This document shows, piece by piece, positions 33,626 to 43,208 of a DNA stretch of 64,000 nt. A model generated the notes under the pieces. It ran no database searches, was not told the origin of the DNA, and worked only from the letters and a program-made list of their open reading frames with translations. Source of the DNA: Pandoraea oxalativorans (GTDB taxonomy: Bacteria > Pseudomonadota > Gammaproteobacteria > Burkholderiales > Burkholderiaceae); contig NZ_CP011253.3 of NCBI RefSeq assembly GCF_000972785.3, positions 4,650,001 to 4,714,000 on the forward strand, in the 5' to 3' direction. Positions within the stretch are counted from its first letter, which is position 1. Each line of letters starts with the position of its first letter. The translations under genes were made by a program, and so were the position numbers.

Positions 33626-36444
33626 GCGCTGCGCCATCGGGTTTATCGGCGCATGACATGCGCCGGACCTTCACTGCATCGTCGACGCCCCCTGCACTCG
33701 CACTCGTTGCGCTCGTCGCCTTCCCAGCCTTCGCCGCATGCGTCGCATTCGTCGCGCTGGTCGCCATGCTGTGTCTGCCGCGCGTTGCGGTGGCGGCCAC
33801 ACCGACGGCCGCCGCACCCAATACAGCCCCGTCGTTCATCAATCTTTCCGAAGCCCCCTCGCCCCTCAAGCTCGACACGCAGTTACGCTTGCTCGAAGAT
33901 CCCACGCACAGCCTCGACGCAACGCAGGCACTCGCCGCACCCGGCTGGCGTAACGTCGTGCCAAGCATGCTTAATGCGGGTTACAGCCGCTCAGCGTTCT
34001 GGCTGACGGGTAACGTCTCGAAGCCCAGCGGCGAACCCGTCACGCGCTGGCTGAGCGTGGGCATCGTGCGGCTGGAGGACGTTCGCTTCTACGCGATGCC
34101 GTTCGGTACGACCCAGCCCACCGATGCATGGCGCGCCGGCCACACCGTGCCACTCGACCAGCACCCTGTCGCGTCCGAAACGTCGGTCTTCCCCGTCACG
34201 CTCCTGCCGGGTGAACGACTCACGTTCCTCCTGCGCATCGAGACGCGCTCGTCGGTGAGCATCGTGCCGAAATTCTGGAAGCCGGACGACTTCCGTCAGT
34301 CCGAATCGCGCAATGCCATGATCGCCATGCTGCTTGCGGGCTCGATGCTCTCCATCGGGCTCTATGCCCTGGTGCTTGGCGTCGCCCGTCGCGACCCGGT
34401 ATTTGTCCTGCTCGCGCTCACCACCGTCACTCAGGTGGCGCAAGACATGGCGTTCCAGGGCTTCCTGTATCGCTACTTCCTGCCGCAGGGGGGAGACTTC
34501 ATCGTTCGCGCGCCGAGCTTCTTCTCGACGCTGACCGCAGGCGCGTTCACCGCAATGCTGATGATCTTCGCCTGCCTGGACCGTCTGACGCTGTGGCGCT
34601 GGTTATATCGCGCGATGATCGGCATCATGAGTGTCATGGCGCTGTGGGTGCTGTTCGGCGACCACCGAGTGGCAGCACTCACGCATTTGCGGCTAATCAC
34701 CGTATTCAACGTCATCTGGGTCGTCTCGCTGGTCGATGGCTGGCGGCGCGGGTACAGCAACGCACGCCTGAGCCTGCTCTCGTTTTCGCCGGGCTGTTTC
34801 GTCCTGTTCTGGCGGCTGGCGATCATCTACGGCCTGCTGCCGGAGGATTGGCTCGCCGACACGGCGATGGCGTGGAGCACCAACATCTCCGCGCTGCTGA
34901 TGCTGACCCTCATCGTAGCCGGACGCTCGCGCGAACTCGTGCGCGAGCAACGCGCCGCGCAGCGCGAGGTGCTGCAAACGCGCCGCGAAGAACAGGTGCG
35001 GCTGGCCAACGCCGTCGACACCCGCACGCGCGAGTTGCAAGCCGCGCTCATCGCTGCCGACGAAGCCAACAGCGCAAAGAGCGACTTCCTCGCGCGCATC
35101 AGCCACGATCTGCGCACGCCGCTCACGTCGATCATCGGGTTTGCCGATCTGGTGCAGTCGGGTGGACGCGAAGACGCCGACCGGGGCCGCATCATCCGTC
35201 GCAGCGCGCATCACATGCTCGCGATGGTCAACGACCTGATCGAATACGCGGGCGGCGGCGCGGCCGACGCCCTGCACGTCGCCCCCGTCTACACGCACGC
35301 GTTCGTCGACGGGATGGCGCACGAAGGCATGAGCCTCGCGCGCAAGCACGACAATGCCTTCCTGCTCGACGTGCGTGCGCCGCTGCCGCCGCTGCTCGCC
35401 TTCGACGCCAAGCGGGTGCGTCAGGTGCTCGGCAATCTGCTCGATAACGCGGCGAAGTACACCTCCGACGGCACGATCACGTTGTCGTTGTCCGCCGCCC
35501 CCGATGCAACCCGCGCGGACATCGTGCATGTGAGCTTCGGCGTGGAGGACTCCGGCTGCGGCATCGCAAGGGAGGACCTGCCGCGTGTGTTCGAACCGTT
35601 CGCCCGGCTCGACCGCGCGCGGCGCCTGCCCGGGGTGGGGCTGGGACTCGCCATCGTCAGGCAATGGGTCGAGCGCATGGACGGCACGATCGTGATCGAC
35701 AGCCAGCCCGACGTCGGCACGAAGGTGACATTTACGCTACCGCTGCGCGTGGCGCGCGAAGCGGATCTCGTGCCGCAATCGTTCGCAGGGCCCACGCACG
35801 CCTTACCGCCGCTCGACGGCACGGGGTATCACATCTGGCTTGCCGAAGACTCCCCCGAAATCCGTCAATTCCTGCATGACGAACTGGCTAGCCTGGGCTT
35901 CACCGTGAGCACCTTCGGCGACGGCCTGGCGCTCATCGCCGCGCTGGGCAATGCCAAAGCGCCGCAACCGGACCTCGTGCTGACGGACCACATGATGCCC
36001 AATGCCGACGGGCTGGCGGTGGCACGCGCCACACGCCGCCACTGGCCCGATGTGCCGGTGCTGGCCGTCTGCGCGTCGCCGCAGGTGGTCGCGGGCGCTG
36101 GCAGCGAAGGGGAAGGCAGCGAGCGCGGCTACGACGCGTGTCTGCTCAAGCCCGTCGAACTGGCGGATCTGCGCAACACGCTGGCGCGTCTGCTCGACCT
36201 GCAGCGTGTCGAGGCACCCACCGGCGAAGTGGAACAGGCGCACGCCTTGGTGCGTCCGCCGCGCGAGCGGCTGGCGGAAGCCCGTCAGTTGATCGCACTG
36301 GGGGCGATTACCGATCTGATGGACTGGTCGCGCGATCTCGGCACACAGGCCCCGCAGTACGACGTCTTCGCCCGTCACGTCCATCAACTCGCACAGCGTG
36401 GCGATCTCGCCAGTCTCACCGAGTTGTGCGCGCCGACGCAGTGA
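33622..36444 (+). CDS. Hybrid sensor histidine kinase with 7TMR-DISM sensor
   Basis: 940 residues. An N-terminal hydrophobic segment is followed by a periplasmic 7TMR-DISM extracellular-type domain (about 75-225: FINLSEAPSPLKLDT...AFWLTGNV...RLEDVRFYAMPFG). Seven membrane helices (about 230-435) and a coiled coil (440-485) lead to HisKA with His495 in ISHDLRTPL. The HATPase domain shows NLLDNAAKY, EDSGCGIAREDLPRVFEPF and GVGLGLAIV, and a REC domain has Asp789 in LTDHMMPN. The DISM domain usually senses carbohydrates or other small periplasmic ligands. It partners with the ATGA-overlapping AraC-type response regulator. A tail of about 80 residues after REC has no domain I can name. Confidence 0.9.
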   Translation: MSAAPSGLSAHDMRRTFTASSTPPALALVALVAFPAFAACVAFVALVAMLCLPRVAVAATPTAAAPNTAPSFINLSEAPSPLKLDTQLRLLEDPTHSLDATQALAAPGWRNVVPSMLNAGYSRSAFWLTGNVSKPSGEPVTRWLSVGIVRLEDVRFYAMPFGTTQPTDAWRAGHTVPLDQHPVASETSVFPVTLLPGERLTFLLRIETRSSVSIVPKFWKPDDFRQSESRNAMIAMLLAGSMLSIGLYALVLGVARRDPVFVLLALTTVTQVAQDMAFQGFLYRYFLPQGGDFIVRAPSFFSTLTAGAFTAMLMIFACLDRLTLWRWLYRAMIGIMSVMALWVLFGDHRVAALTHLRLITVFNVIWVVSLVDGWRRGYSNARLSLLSFSPGCFVLFWRLAIIYGLLPEDWLADTAMAWSTNISALLMLTLIVAGRSRELVREQRAAQREVLQTRREEQVRLANAVDTRTRELQAALIAADEANSAKSDFLARISHDLRTPLTSIIGFADLVQSGGREDADRGRIIRRSAHHMLAMVNDLIEYAGGGAADALHVAPVYTHAFVDGMAHEGMSLARKHDNAFLLDVRAPLPPLLAFDAKRVRQVLGNLLDNAAKYTSDGTITLSLSAAPDATRADIVHVSFGVEDSGCGIAREDLPRVFEPFARLDRARRLPGVGLGLAIVRQWVERMDGTIVIDSQPDVGTKVTFTLPLRVAREADLVPQSFAGPTHALPPLDGTGYHIWLAEDSPEIRQFLHDELASLGFTVSTFGDGLALIAALGNAKAPQPDLVLTDHMMPNADGLAVARATRRHWPDVPVLAVCASPQVVAGAGSEGEGSERGYDACLLKPVELADLRNTLARLLDLQRVEAPTGEVEQAHALVRPPRERLAEARQLIALGAITDLMDWSRDLGTQAPQYDVFARHVHQLAQRGDLASLTELCAPTQ

Positions 36445-36494
36445 CGCAGTCACGCAGCGCGTTGCCGATAACGACGCCGCATGAAGACGCCCCA

Positions 36495-36534
36495 AACGAC
36501 AACGGCACGCCCGAGAGCGTGCCGTCGTTTATCT
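36495..36534. terminator. Rho-independent terminator between hybrid kinase and MFS gene
   Basis: ACGGCACGC (36502-36510) pairs with GCGTGCCGT (36517-36525) around six bases; GTTT and AT-rich sequence follow. It can serve both convergent genes. Confidence 0.65.
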
Positions 36535-36575
36535 ACCGTCGTTTATCCGGCGCGGTTTATCTGACGTCGGTTACC

Positions 36576-37922
36576 TCAGTCACGTAGCGGCTTGTGAGCC
36601 GTCTCCTTCGCCGCGAACAACGCGATGGCCGTGATCGCGAGCGCCGCCGTCACGTACAGCGACACCGACAGCGTCGTGCCGTATTCCTTGTAGAGCGTCA
36701 CGATGATCAGCGGCGCGAAGCCACCGCCCAGAATGCCCGCCAGCGTGTAGGCCAGCGACGACCCGGCATAGCGCACGCGCGTCGGGAACTGCTCTGTGAC
36801 GAAGGCCGCCTGCGGGCCGTACATGATCGCGTGGATCACGAGACCGATGACCACGGACAGCACGATCGGCGCCGGGCTCGACGTGTCGAGCAACACGAAG
36901 AAGCCATAGGCCCAGATTACCGCGCACAGCACGCCAAAGCCATACACCGGGCGGCGGCCCAGCTTGTCGGAAAGCGCACCGAACAGCGGCACCGTCAACG
37001 CATTGAATGCGGTGCCGACGAGCACCGCCGTGAGCGCCAGCGGACGCGACAGGTGCAGCGTGCCGGTCACATACGTCAGCGTGAAGACGACCATCAGGGC
37101 GTAGAGTACGTCTGAGCCGATACGCGACCCACCCGCGACCAGCAGGTTGCGCCAGTGCTTGCGGAAGACGTCCGCAATCGGCATTTCCGCCTGACGGTCC
37201 GAATGCTGCATCTCTTCGAACATCGGTGTCTCTTCCACCCCGCGACGCACCCAAAGACCGAACGCCACGAGCACGAGGCTCAGCAGGAACGGCACGCGCC
37301 AGCCCCAGGCCAGGAACTCGTCCGGCGAGATCGACAGCGTGATGAGCGCGATCAGACCGGTCGCGAGCAACGTGCCGAACGACGGCCCGACCTGCGTCCA
37401 CGACGCGTTCAGCCCACGCTTGCGCTGATCGCCATGCTCGACCGAGAGCAGCACCGCACCCGCCCATTCGCCGCCCAGCGCCACTCCCTGCACGAAACGC
37501 AATGCGACGAGCAGCACCGGGCTCCAGATGCCGATCGAGGCATAGGTCGGCAGCAAGCCCATCAGGCCCGTGGTCAGGCCCATCACGACGAGCGTGAGCA
37601 CCAGCACGGCGCGTCGCCCGATCTTGTCGCCGAGGTTGCCGAACACGAAGCCCCCCAGCGGGCGCGAGACGTAGCCGACGGCGTACGTCGACAACGCGAG
37701 AATGGTGCCCGCGAGCGGGTCCATCGACGGGAAGAACAGATGGTTGAAAACGAGCGCGGCAAGCGTGTTGTAGACCGTGAAGTCGTACCACTCAAGCGTG
37801 GTGCCGACCATGCTGGCCGTGGCCAGCCGCCCCTTGTTCGCGCCCTGTTTAGCGGGCGCGGCGGCGGCCCCTGATGCGGTGCCGGTGTCCCGGGTGTTCC
37901 GGGTGTTGGAATACGTTGTCAT
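36576..37922 (-). CDS. MHS-type MFS transporter (metabolite:H+ symporter)
   Basis: 448 residues with 12 membrane helices. The MHS branch signatures are clear: ATASMVGTTLEWYDFTVYNTLAALVF at helix 1, RPLGGFVFGNLGDKIGRRAVLVLTL at loop 2-3, and RFVQGVALGGEWAGAVLLSVEH. Relatives carry shikimate, proline/betaine, alpha-ketoglutarate or other organic acids with H+. The cytoplasmic N-terminus is Thr/Asn/Ala-rich. GGAG lies eight bases before ATG 37922. The barrel protein at 38016 lies 93 bp upstream on the same strand and could be co-transcribed, which would suggest catabolism of a shared substrate. Substrate unknown. Confidence 0.9.
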   Translation of the reverse strand: MTTYSNTRNTRDTGTASGAAAAPAKQGANKGRLATASMVGTTLEWYDFTVYNTLAALVFNHLFFPSMDPLAGTILALSTYAVGYVSRPLGGFVFGNLGDKIGRRAVLVLTLVVMGLTTGLMGLLPTYASIGIWSPVLLVALRFVQGVALGGEWAGAVLLSVEHGDQRKRGLNASWTQVGPSFGTLLATGLIALITLSISPDEFLAWGWRVPFLLSLVLVAFGLWVRRGVEETPMFEEMQHSDRQAEMPIADVFRKHWRNLLVAGGSRIGSDVLYALMVVFTLTYVTGTLHLSRPLALTAVLVGTAFNALTVPLFGALSDKLGRRPVYGFGVLCAVIWAYGFFVLLDTSSPAPIVLSVVIGLVIHAIMYGPQAAFVTEQFPTRVRYAGSSLAYTLAGILGGGFAPLIIVTLYKEYGTTLSVSLYVTAALAITAIALFAAKETAHKPLRD

Positions 37923-38015
37923 GGATGTCTCCGGGGGGCGCAGGCTCAGCCGGGTAGGCCGACGCCATGAGAGGGGAGCAAAGAGAAGAGAACGAAGAAA
38001 ACGAAGGGCGCGACG

Positions 38016-38669
38016 TCAGTCGTCGCTCGCACCGAGACGCCACAGCATGGCGAAGCAGGTCACGTCGGTTGCGGGCAGGCCATAACTCGCCGCCAGCGTT
38101 TCGGCGGCGATACGGACGGCGTCCGGATCGGTGCCTTCGATGAGCACGACGGCGTCGGCCGGCGGCTGCGCGGCGTCCTTCGCCGTGAGCGAAACGGAGA
38201 GCGTGGGCACGGTGACCTGGAGCGTGGCGCGCACGATGCCATCGCCCTGCGCGATTTCGGTCAGTTGGGCGTCGAGGCGCGGGCGCGCCTGCGTCACGGC
38301 CGCTTCCGTCAACACGAACGCAGCGAGCATGCCGCCCTGACCTTCACCCGCTTCCACATCGAGCGTGCCGACGCGGCGTTGCGTGCCCTGCATGCGCGCG
38401 AAGTTGCGCAGCGACCATTCCGTCTGATGATTGAAAGCCTGCGCATACGGCTCGCTGGTGAACACGGCTGCGTTCTGCGTGCAGTACAGCGCGAGGTACG
38501 GACGTGCGCTGTCATGCAGCGCCTTGAAGCGACGCGCGAACTGGAAGCCAGGAATCGCGACGCGCTCCTGCATGTGTTCGCGGTCGTACCAGCGATTGAA
38601 ATCGGTTTCGAAGGCCGGATCGATATTCGTCCAGATACAGAGTTGGGCGCGCGGGGTATTCACAGTCAT
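38016..38669 (-). CDS. Dimeric alpha/beta-barrel protein, DUF4286-like (hypothetical)
   Basis: 217 residues. The first half (LCIWTNIDPAFETDFNRWYDREHMQERVAIPGFQFARRFKAL) has the pattern of EthD/DUF4286-type ferredoxin-fold barrels. The second half looks like a degenerate repeat (AAFVLTEAAV...TLQVTVPTLSVSL). Such proteins often act as small oxygenases, isomerases or decomposition-pathway accessories, but no catalytic residue can be assigned. The MHS-type carrier gene follows in the same direction. A divergent operator-like arrangement is absent; the upstream gene is a LysR regulator on the same strand. Confidence 0.65.
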   Translation of the reverse strand: MTVNTPRAQLCIWTNIDPAFETDFNRWYDREHMQERVAIPGFQFARRFKALHDSARPYLALYCTQNAAVFTSEPYAQAFNHQTEWSLRNFARMQGTQRRVGTLDVEAGEGQGGMLAAFVLTEAAVTQARPRLDAQLTEIAQGDGIVRATLQVTVPTLSVSLTAKDAAQPPADAVVLIEGTDPDAVRIAAETLAASYGLPATDVTCFAMLWRLGASDD

Positions 38670-38895
38670 GAGGCATCCATCGGTGTCGACAATCGGGGGC
38701 CGGCCGGCGTGCGCCGCTAAGCATCAGCACGCATGAGGCCGACCGTCCATTTGAGTGTGCAAAACGATGGAGGGAGCGTCCAACAAGAAATCAAATTCGC
38801 GGCAACAGCAAATTCTTATGACCGACCCCAAACGCTTGCCAGGCGGGCCTTCGCGCGCCTTTGCGCCGCATTAGGCCGCGTTGTGCCCGGGTGGC

Positions 38896-39849
38896 TCAGG
38901 CGTCGGTCGCGCCCCATGTCGGGGCGGTCATGGCGGCGGCGGGGGGAATCGCGATATCCGGCCCCATGTTCAGGGCGAACTCGCTGGCCGTGCGCTGCGC
39001 CAGACGCGCGACGTTCTCGGCGAGCAGCGCGCCCGTGCGAAACGAGCCGACCAGCGGCAGATTGGGAAAATTGGCGTTCACGCGCAGCAGATGCAGGCTG
39101 TGCTCGCCTAGTTCGCGTTGAATGATGGCGGGCGGCAGCATCGCCACCCCGAACCCGTCGGCCACCAGCCGGATGATCGCCGCGACCGACGTCATGCAGT
39201 TCACCCGCACCGGCCGTTCGGCGGCGACCGAGAACATGCGCTCCAGCGTCTTGTGCGGCCCCGAATTGCGCGAGAAGCTCACCAACGGATACGCGGCCAG
39301 TTCGGCCACGTCGAGCGTTTCGCCCTCCAGATTGAGCTTGGGACTCGCGACCCAGCGCATCGGGAATTCGGCCAGCGGCAGGTTTTCCACGCCCGCACCG
39401 TGTTGCATGTCCGTCTGCAATACGAGATCGAGCGTGCCCGCCTCGAGCTGCTTGCACAGATTGATGGTCGTCTCGCTCGTGACCTCGATTTCGAGTTGCG
39501 GATATTCGCGGTGAATACGTGCCGCCAGATCCGGAAACCAGCTGTGCACGATGGATTCGACGACGCCGATTTTGAGCACGCCCGGCGGCATGTCCGGATC
39601 GGTCAGCTCCCGCTTCATCTCCTGCCCCAGCATGACGATGCGCTCGGCATACGCCAACGCTTTCTGACCTGCGGCAGTGAGCGTGACCTCGCGCGCGCTC
39701 CGGTCGAACAGACGCACGCCAAAGCTCTGCTCCAGCGACGCGATCCGGCTCGATACGCCCGCCTGCGTCGTGTGCAGACGTTCGGCCGTCAGCCGGAAAT
39801 TGCGCAGCTTGGCGAGCCAGACGAAGGTTTCCAGAAAACGCAGATTCAT
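38896..39849 (-). CDS. LysR-type transcriptional regulator
   Basis: 317 residues. The N-terminal winged helix is NLRFLETFVWLAKLRNFRLTAERLHTTQAGVSSRIASLEQSFGVRLFDRSAREVTLTAAG. The effector domain contains GVLKIGVVESIVHSWFPDL, LEAGTLDLVLQTDM, SVAAIIRLVADGFGVAMLPPAIIQREL. It is located upstream of, and in line with, the barrel-protein and MHS-carrier genes, so it may control them. ATG 39849 is chosen over an upstream ATG at 39909, which would add 20 non-conserved residues. Confidence 0.88.
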   Translation of the reverse strand: MNLRFLETFVWLAKLRNFRLTAERLHTTQAGVSSRIASLEQSFGVRLFDRSAREVTLTAAGQKALAYAERIVMLGQEMKRELTDPDMPPGVLKIGVVESIVHSWFPDLAARIHREYPQLEIEVTSETTINLCKQLEAGTLDLVLQTDMQHGAGVENLPLAEFPMRWVASPKLNLEGETLDVAELAAYPLVSFSRNSGPHKTLERMFSVAAERPVRVNCMTSVAAIIRLVADGFGVAMLPPAIIQRELGEHSLHLLRVNANFPNLPLVGSFRTGALLAENVARLAQRTASEFALNMGPDIAIPPAAAMTAPTWGATDA

Positions 39850-40196
39850 GCGGCACAGGCACGTAGACGTAACGACTTGCCTACGCAAATATCGTGGGTA
39901 AATGCCCATTTTAGCGGGAACACAAACGACGTCGACCTACGTATTAAACGTATGAAACGCAACTCACGTTCGGCATCCCTCGTCCACTGCGGGCTGAGTC
40001 ACGCTGGCCACTGTTACGGCAGCGCGTTCCTGGCGTGTTTCGTTTCCGTAACGTTTTTTGATATCGGCGTGTGACGCGCTCGCCTACACTCCTTACAAAT
40101 CAAGCAGTTAATGGCATCAAGAGCATTGGCACGGGATTTGCTGAGTCTGTTGCAACGGCCCGTCGAGGCCGGAGGGCCAAATCTCTGGAGACTGTC
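39850..40196. other. Divergent intergenic region upstream of LysR gene
   Basis: 347 bp between the LysR start (-) and a small gene (+). TACGT-N5-ACGTA (39938-39952) is a perfect inverted repeat of the kind LysR proteins bind near their own promoter. The ribosome binding site of the small gene (GGAG, 40187-40190) ends the region. No other gene is seen. Confidence 0.6.
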
Positions 40197-40409
40197 ATGT
40201 CAAGCGCCCACTTCCGCCGACCGCATCCGACAGTGGAACTCGCCCGGTGCGTGTTCCGGCAGCATTACATCCGCATCATGCAGGCCGAACATCCCGGCAG
40301 CTATGCGGTGCTGGTCGACATCTGGCCGATGGATGGCCGAACGTATTCGAGCATCGATCAGGCCAAGCACGCGGCCATGCTGTTTATCCGCAATATGGAA
40401 AACGACTGA
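40197..40409 (+). CDS. Small protein of unknown function (70 aa)
   Basis: 70 residues starting MSSAHFRRPHPTVELARC, with GGAG six bases upstream of ATG 40197, which makes this a credible gene. It is soluble, basic at the N-terminus, with an alternating pattern (SYAVLVDIWPMDGRTYSS) suggestive of a small beta hairpin followed by a helix (IDQAKHAAMLFIRNMEND). I do not recognise a family. It is followed 55 bp later by another unknown gene and then by surface-polysaccharide genes. Confidence 0.6.
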   Translation: MSSAHFRRPHPTVELARCVFRQHYIRIMQAEHPGSYAVLVDIWPMDGRTYSSIDQAKHAAMLFIRNMEND

Positions 40410-40464
40410 GTCCACGTAGGTGATTCCGCGCCAGTGCTCCTGGCGCGGCCAACGAGACGAGACC

Positions 40465-40833
40465 ATGAAACATCACCACACCCGTCACAGCGCCGCCGAG
40501 CGGCACGCCCTGGCTGCCATGCCGTCCTCGGCCCATTCGTCCTCGTCCGCACGTGCACGCGAGCCGGTCGTTCTCGATCCGGCCGACGACCCTTACGCCC
40601 GCGTTGCCGTCGAAGCGTACGCCGAGGCCTGCGCACAGGACCAGCCCTGGCTGGCCGAAGCGCTGCAACGGCAGTATCAACTGGCAGGCGGCACACCGTC
40701 GAGCGCCGCAGCGATCTGGCGCACCTTTCACGAGGCGCAACAACTGGCACGCGACGGTGAGAACTACGACGAAGCGGCCTGGACGCACGTGGCCTTGCAT
40801 TTGTGCGGCGTTCTGGGCGCGATGAACCTGTAA
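40465..40833 (+). CDS. Hypothetical protein (122 aa)
   Basis: 122 residues: a His/Ser/Ala-rich disordered N-terminus (HHHTRH, SSAHSSSSARA) followed by an acidic helical region (YARVAVEAYAEACAQDQPWLAEALQRQYQLA...AAIWRTFHEAQQLARDGENYDEAAWTHVALHLCGVL). No family recognised; a small helical bundle is likely. It lies in line after the 70-residue gene and may be co-transcribed with it. The ribosome binding site is weak (GAGACGAGACC), so the start is moderately sure. Confidence 0.55.
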   Translation: MKHHHTRHSAAERHALAAMPSSAHSSSSARAREPVVLDPADDPYARVAVEAYAEACAQDQPWLAEALQRQYQLAGGTPSSAAAIWRTFHEAQQLARDGENYDEAAWTHVALHLCGVLGAMNL

Positions 40834-40954
40834 ATGTGCAATTTGAGCAGATCGATGTGTTGAACGTTGCGTGGCGTTGACGGAAACCGTGGCGCTGCGG
40901 GCATTTCTGGCATACTTCGTGCCTAGTAAATTCCCGCAGTCTGCCTGGTAACCA

Positions 40955-42256
40955 ATGAGTAAGTCCGCCGCGCCGGCACCGATGACCCGTCGGCACCTTT
41001 TTGCCAATATTTTCGGCACGCTGATCATGCTGTTCCCAGCCGTATCCCTGGTCGTCCCCCGCGGCGGGAATACGGCGATGTTCCTGACGGTGGCCCTCGG
41101 CGCCATCGTCCTTTTCACTGGCCGTGAACGGGGTGAAATCTACAGGCTCGTCCGCGAACGGCCCCACGTCCGTCTGCTGCTTATTTCGCTGGTGCTGCCG
41201 TTTTTCGCGATTCTGCTCGTCGAAATTCTGCATGGCCGGATTGTCGCGAACACACTCGACTCCCCGCTGCGCTTCCTGCTGGCGACCTTCGTGTTCTTCG
41301 GGCTGCGCCGGATCGTCGACGTCATGCCGAAGTGGACCGATCTATCGTTCGCCACCGGCGCGTTCGCTGCAGCCTTCATGGCCTTGTATTCGACTGCGGA
41401 TATTCTCGCCGCCCGCGCCGAAAGCTCCTTCCTGAATCCGATCCACTTCGGCGACATCGCCGTCCTGCTGGGTACGCTGTCCGTCGTGTCGATTCACTGG
41501 CTGTCACGCGATAGGGCATGGACCGTCGCGTTCAAGCTGCTAGGCGCTGCTGCCGGGTGCTACGCGTCGTGGGCCAGCCAGTCCCGCGGGGGCTGGATCG
41601 TGCTGCCCATTCTGCTGGTCGTCTGGCTGCTGTGGCGCAATCAGCAGCTGAGCGCCGCACGGCGCGGCGCGATCGGCGTCGTCGTCGCCGTGCTGCTGGC
41701 CGCCACGTTCAGCTCCCATGTCGTGCGCGAACGCTTCGAAATGATCCGGTCGGATCTGATCAATCTCTCCGCAGGCAACCCCAACACCTCGACCGGCATC
41801 CGAGTCGAATTGTGGAAGGTCGCAGGCAAACTCATCGGTAAGCACCCGTTGCTCGGCCTCGGCGCGCATGGATATCGCGATGCAATGCCCGCCATGGCGG
41901 CATCCGGTGAGTTGACGCCGCTGGCCGCCGACCTTGGCAAGGGCGAGGTGCACAATCAGATCCTCGCCTATTTCGTCGATTACGGATTGCTTGGCCTGCT
42001 GTGCATTCTCGGCGTCTATGTTGGCCCGGCCATCTTCTTCGTGCGCTCGGCGCAATTGGAACACAACCACATCAAGAATCGTGCGGCGTTGATGGGATTG
42101 ATGACGGCTGTCGCCTTCGCCGTCTTCGGACTGACCGTGGAGACCTTCAACCTCAAGGTGACGGTCGCCTTTTATGCAACGATGCTGGCTCTGTTTGCCG
42201 CGTTCGCCTATCCTGTCGGCTCCTCAGACGACAAATCGCCCGTTGCAGAGCGATAG
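40955..42256 (+). CDS. O-antigen ligase family membrane protein
   Basis: 433 residues with about 11-12 membrane helices. The Wzy_C/WaaL pattern is visible: SQSRGGWIVLPILLVVWLL in the middle, then a large periplasmic loop (NPNTSTGIRVELWKVAGKLIGKHPLLGLGAHGYRDAMPAMA) ending with KGEVHNQILAYFVDYGLLGLL. The R-x-x-x-W and conserved H (EVHNQ) are the residues usually required for ligation. WaaL-type enzymes join undecaprenyl-linked O-antigen to lipid A-core in the periplasm. A GT2 glycosyltransferase follows 12 bp downstream, consistent with an LPS locus. Confidence 0.87.
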   Translation: MSKSAAPAPMTRRHLFANIFGTLIMLFPAVSLVVPRGGNTAMFLTVALGAIVLFTGRERGEIYRLVRERPHVRLLLISLVLPFFAILLVEILHGRIVANTLDSPLRFLLATFVFFGLRRIVDVMPKWTDLSFATGAFAAAFMALYSTADILAARAESSFLNPIHFGDIAVLLGTLSVVSIHWLSRDRAWTVAFKLLGAAAGCYASWASQSRGGWIVLPILLVVWLLWRNQQLSAARRGAIGVVVAVLLAATFSSHVVRERFEMIRSDLINLSAGNPNTSTGIRVELWKVAGKLIGKHPLLGLGAHGYRDAMPAMAASGELTPLAADLGKGEVHNQILAYFVDYGLLGLLCILGVYVGPAIFFVRSAQLEHNHIKNRAALMGLMTAVAFAVFGLTVETFNLKVTVAFYATMLALFAAFAYPVGSSDDKSPVAER

Positions 42257-42268
42257 CGCTGTTCCCTC

Positions 42269-43171
42269 ATGCTAAGCATCCTGATCCCCACCTGGAACAA
42301 CCTGCCGTTCCTCAAGCTGTGTATCGATAGCGTTCGCCGACACTCCGGCGAGGCGCACGAGATTCTCGTGCACGTCAACGACGGCAGCGACGGCACGCTC
42401 GAATGGGTGCGTGCGCAGGGCTTGCGTCACACGCACAGCAGCGGCAACGTGGGCGTTTGCCTCGCGCTCAATCAGCTCGCGCCGCTCGCGTCGCACGATC
42501 AGTTGCTGTTCCTGAACGACGACATGTTCGTCACACCCGGCTGGGACACCGCGCTCATCGATGCCGCTCGCGCGCTCCAGGCACTCGGTACGCCGATCTA
42601 TTACCTCTCGTCGGTCATGGTCGAGCCCAATGCCGGGGTCAGCAAGCAGGTTGTTTCGAAGGATTTCGGCACCACACCGGAGACGTTCGACGAAGCCGGG
42701 ATGCTCGCGTTCGCCGCCTCGCTGGGACGCAGTGACGTGAATGGCGTGCCGACGCAGCCCACGCTCGTGAGCCGCGCGCTATGGCACCTGGTGGGTGGCT
42801 ACAGCATCGAGTTCGGCCCCGGCATGAGCAGCGACGACGACTTCCTGATGAAGCTCTGGCTGGTGGGCTGCCGGACGTTCCGTATCGTCGGCAAGAGCGT
42901 GGTCTATCACTTCGGTTGCCGCTCGACCGGACGCGTGGTGAAGAATCGCGGCAGTCGCGAATTCCTGATGAAGTGGGGGATGACGCAGGCCGAGTTCAAG
43001 CGCGACTATCTCGATCTCGCGGGCACACCCGCAGGCGCGGCACTGCCGAACGTACCGACGCCCAGCGGCAAGAGCCGCATCAAACGCGCGCTGCACGGCG
43101 GCAAGCCCTACCCGCTCGAAGACCTCGCGCGCTGGGACGCCGATGTCCCGCAACATCTGAAGCTGGACTAA
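42269..43171 (+). CDS. Family 2 glycosyltransferase
   Basis: 300 residues with a GT-A fold: MLSILIPTWNNLPFLKLCIDSVRRHS, VNDGSDGTLEWV, SSGNVGVCLALNQLAP, LLFLNDDMFVTPGWD (the NDD equivalent of the DXD motif, near residue 83) and FGPGMSSDDDFLMKLWLVG (acceptor-side acidic residues). It is soluble, so it presumably acts at the cytoplasmic membrane face on lipopolysaccharide core or another glycan. It is co-directional with and close to the O-antigen ligase gene. Donor and acceptor sugars are unknown. Confidence 0.88.
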   Translation: MLSILIPTWNNLPFLKLCIDSVRRHSGEAHEILVHVNDGSDGTLEWVRAQGLRHTHSSGNVGVCLALNQLAPLASHDQLLFLNDDMFVTPGWDTALIDAARALQALGTPIYYLSSVMVEPNAGVSKQVVSKDFGTTPETFDEAGMLAFAASLGRSDVNGVPTQPTLVSRALWHLVGGYSIEFGPGMSSDDDFLMKLWLVGCRTFRIVGKSVVYHFGCRSTGRVVKNRGSREFLMKWGMTQAEFKRDYLDLAGTPAGAALPNVPTPSGKSRIKRALHGGKPYPLEDLARWDADVPQHLKLD

Positions 43172-43208
43172 GGCGTCCGGCCTCGCGAAAGCACCGTTAA
43201 ACCGTGAA

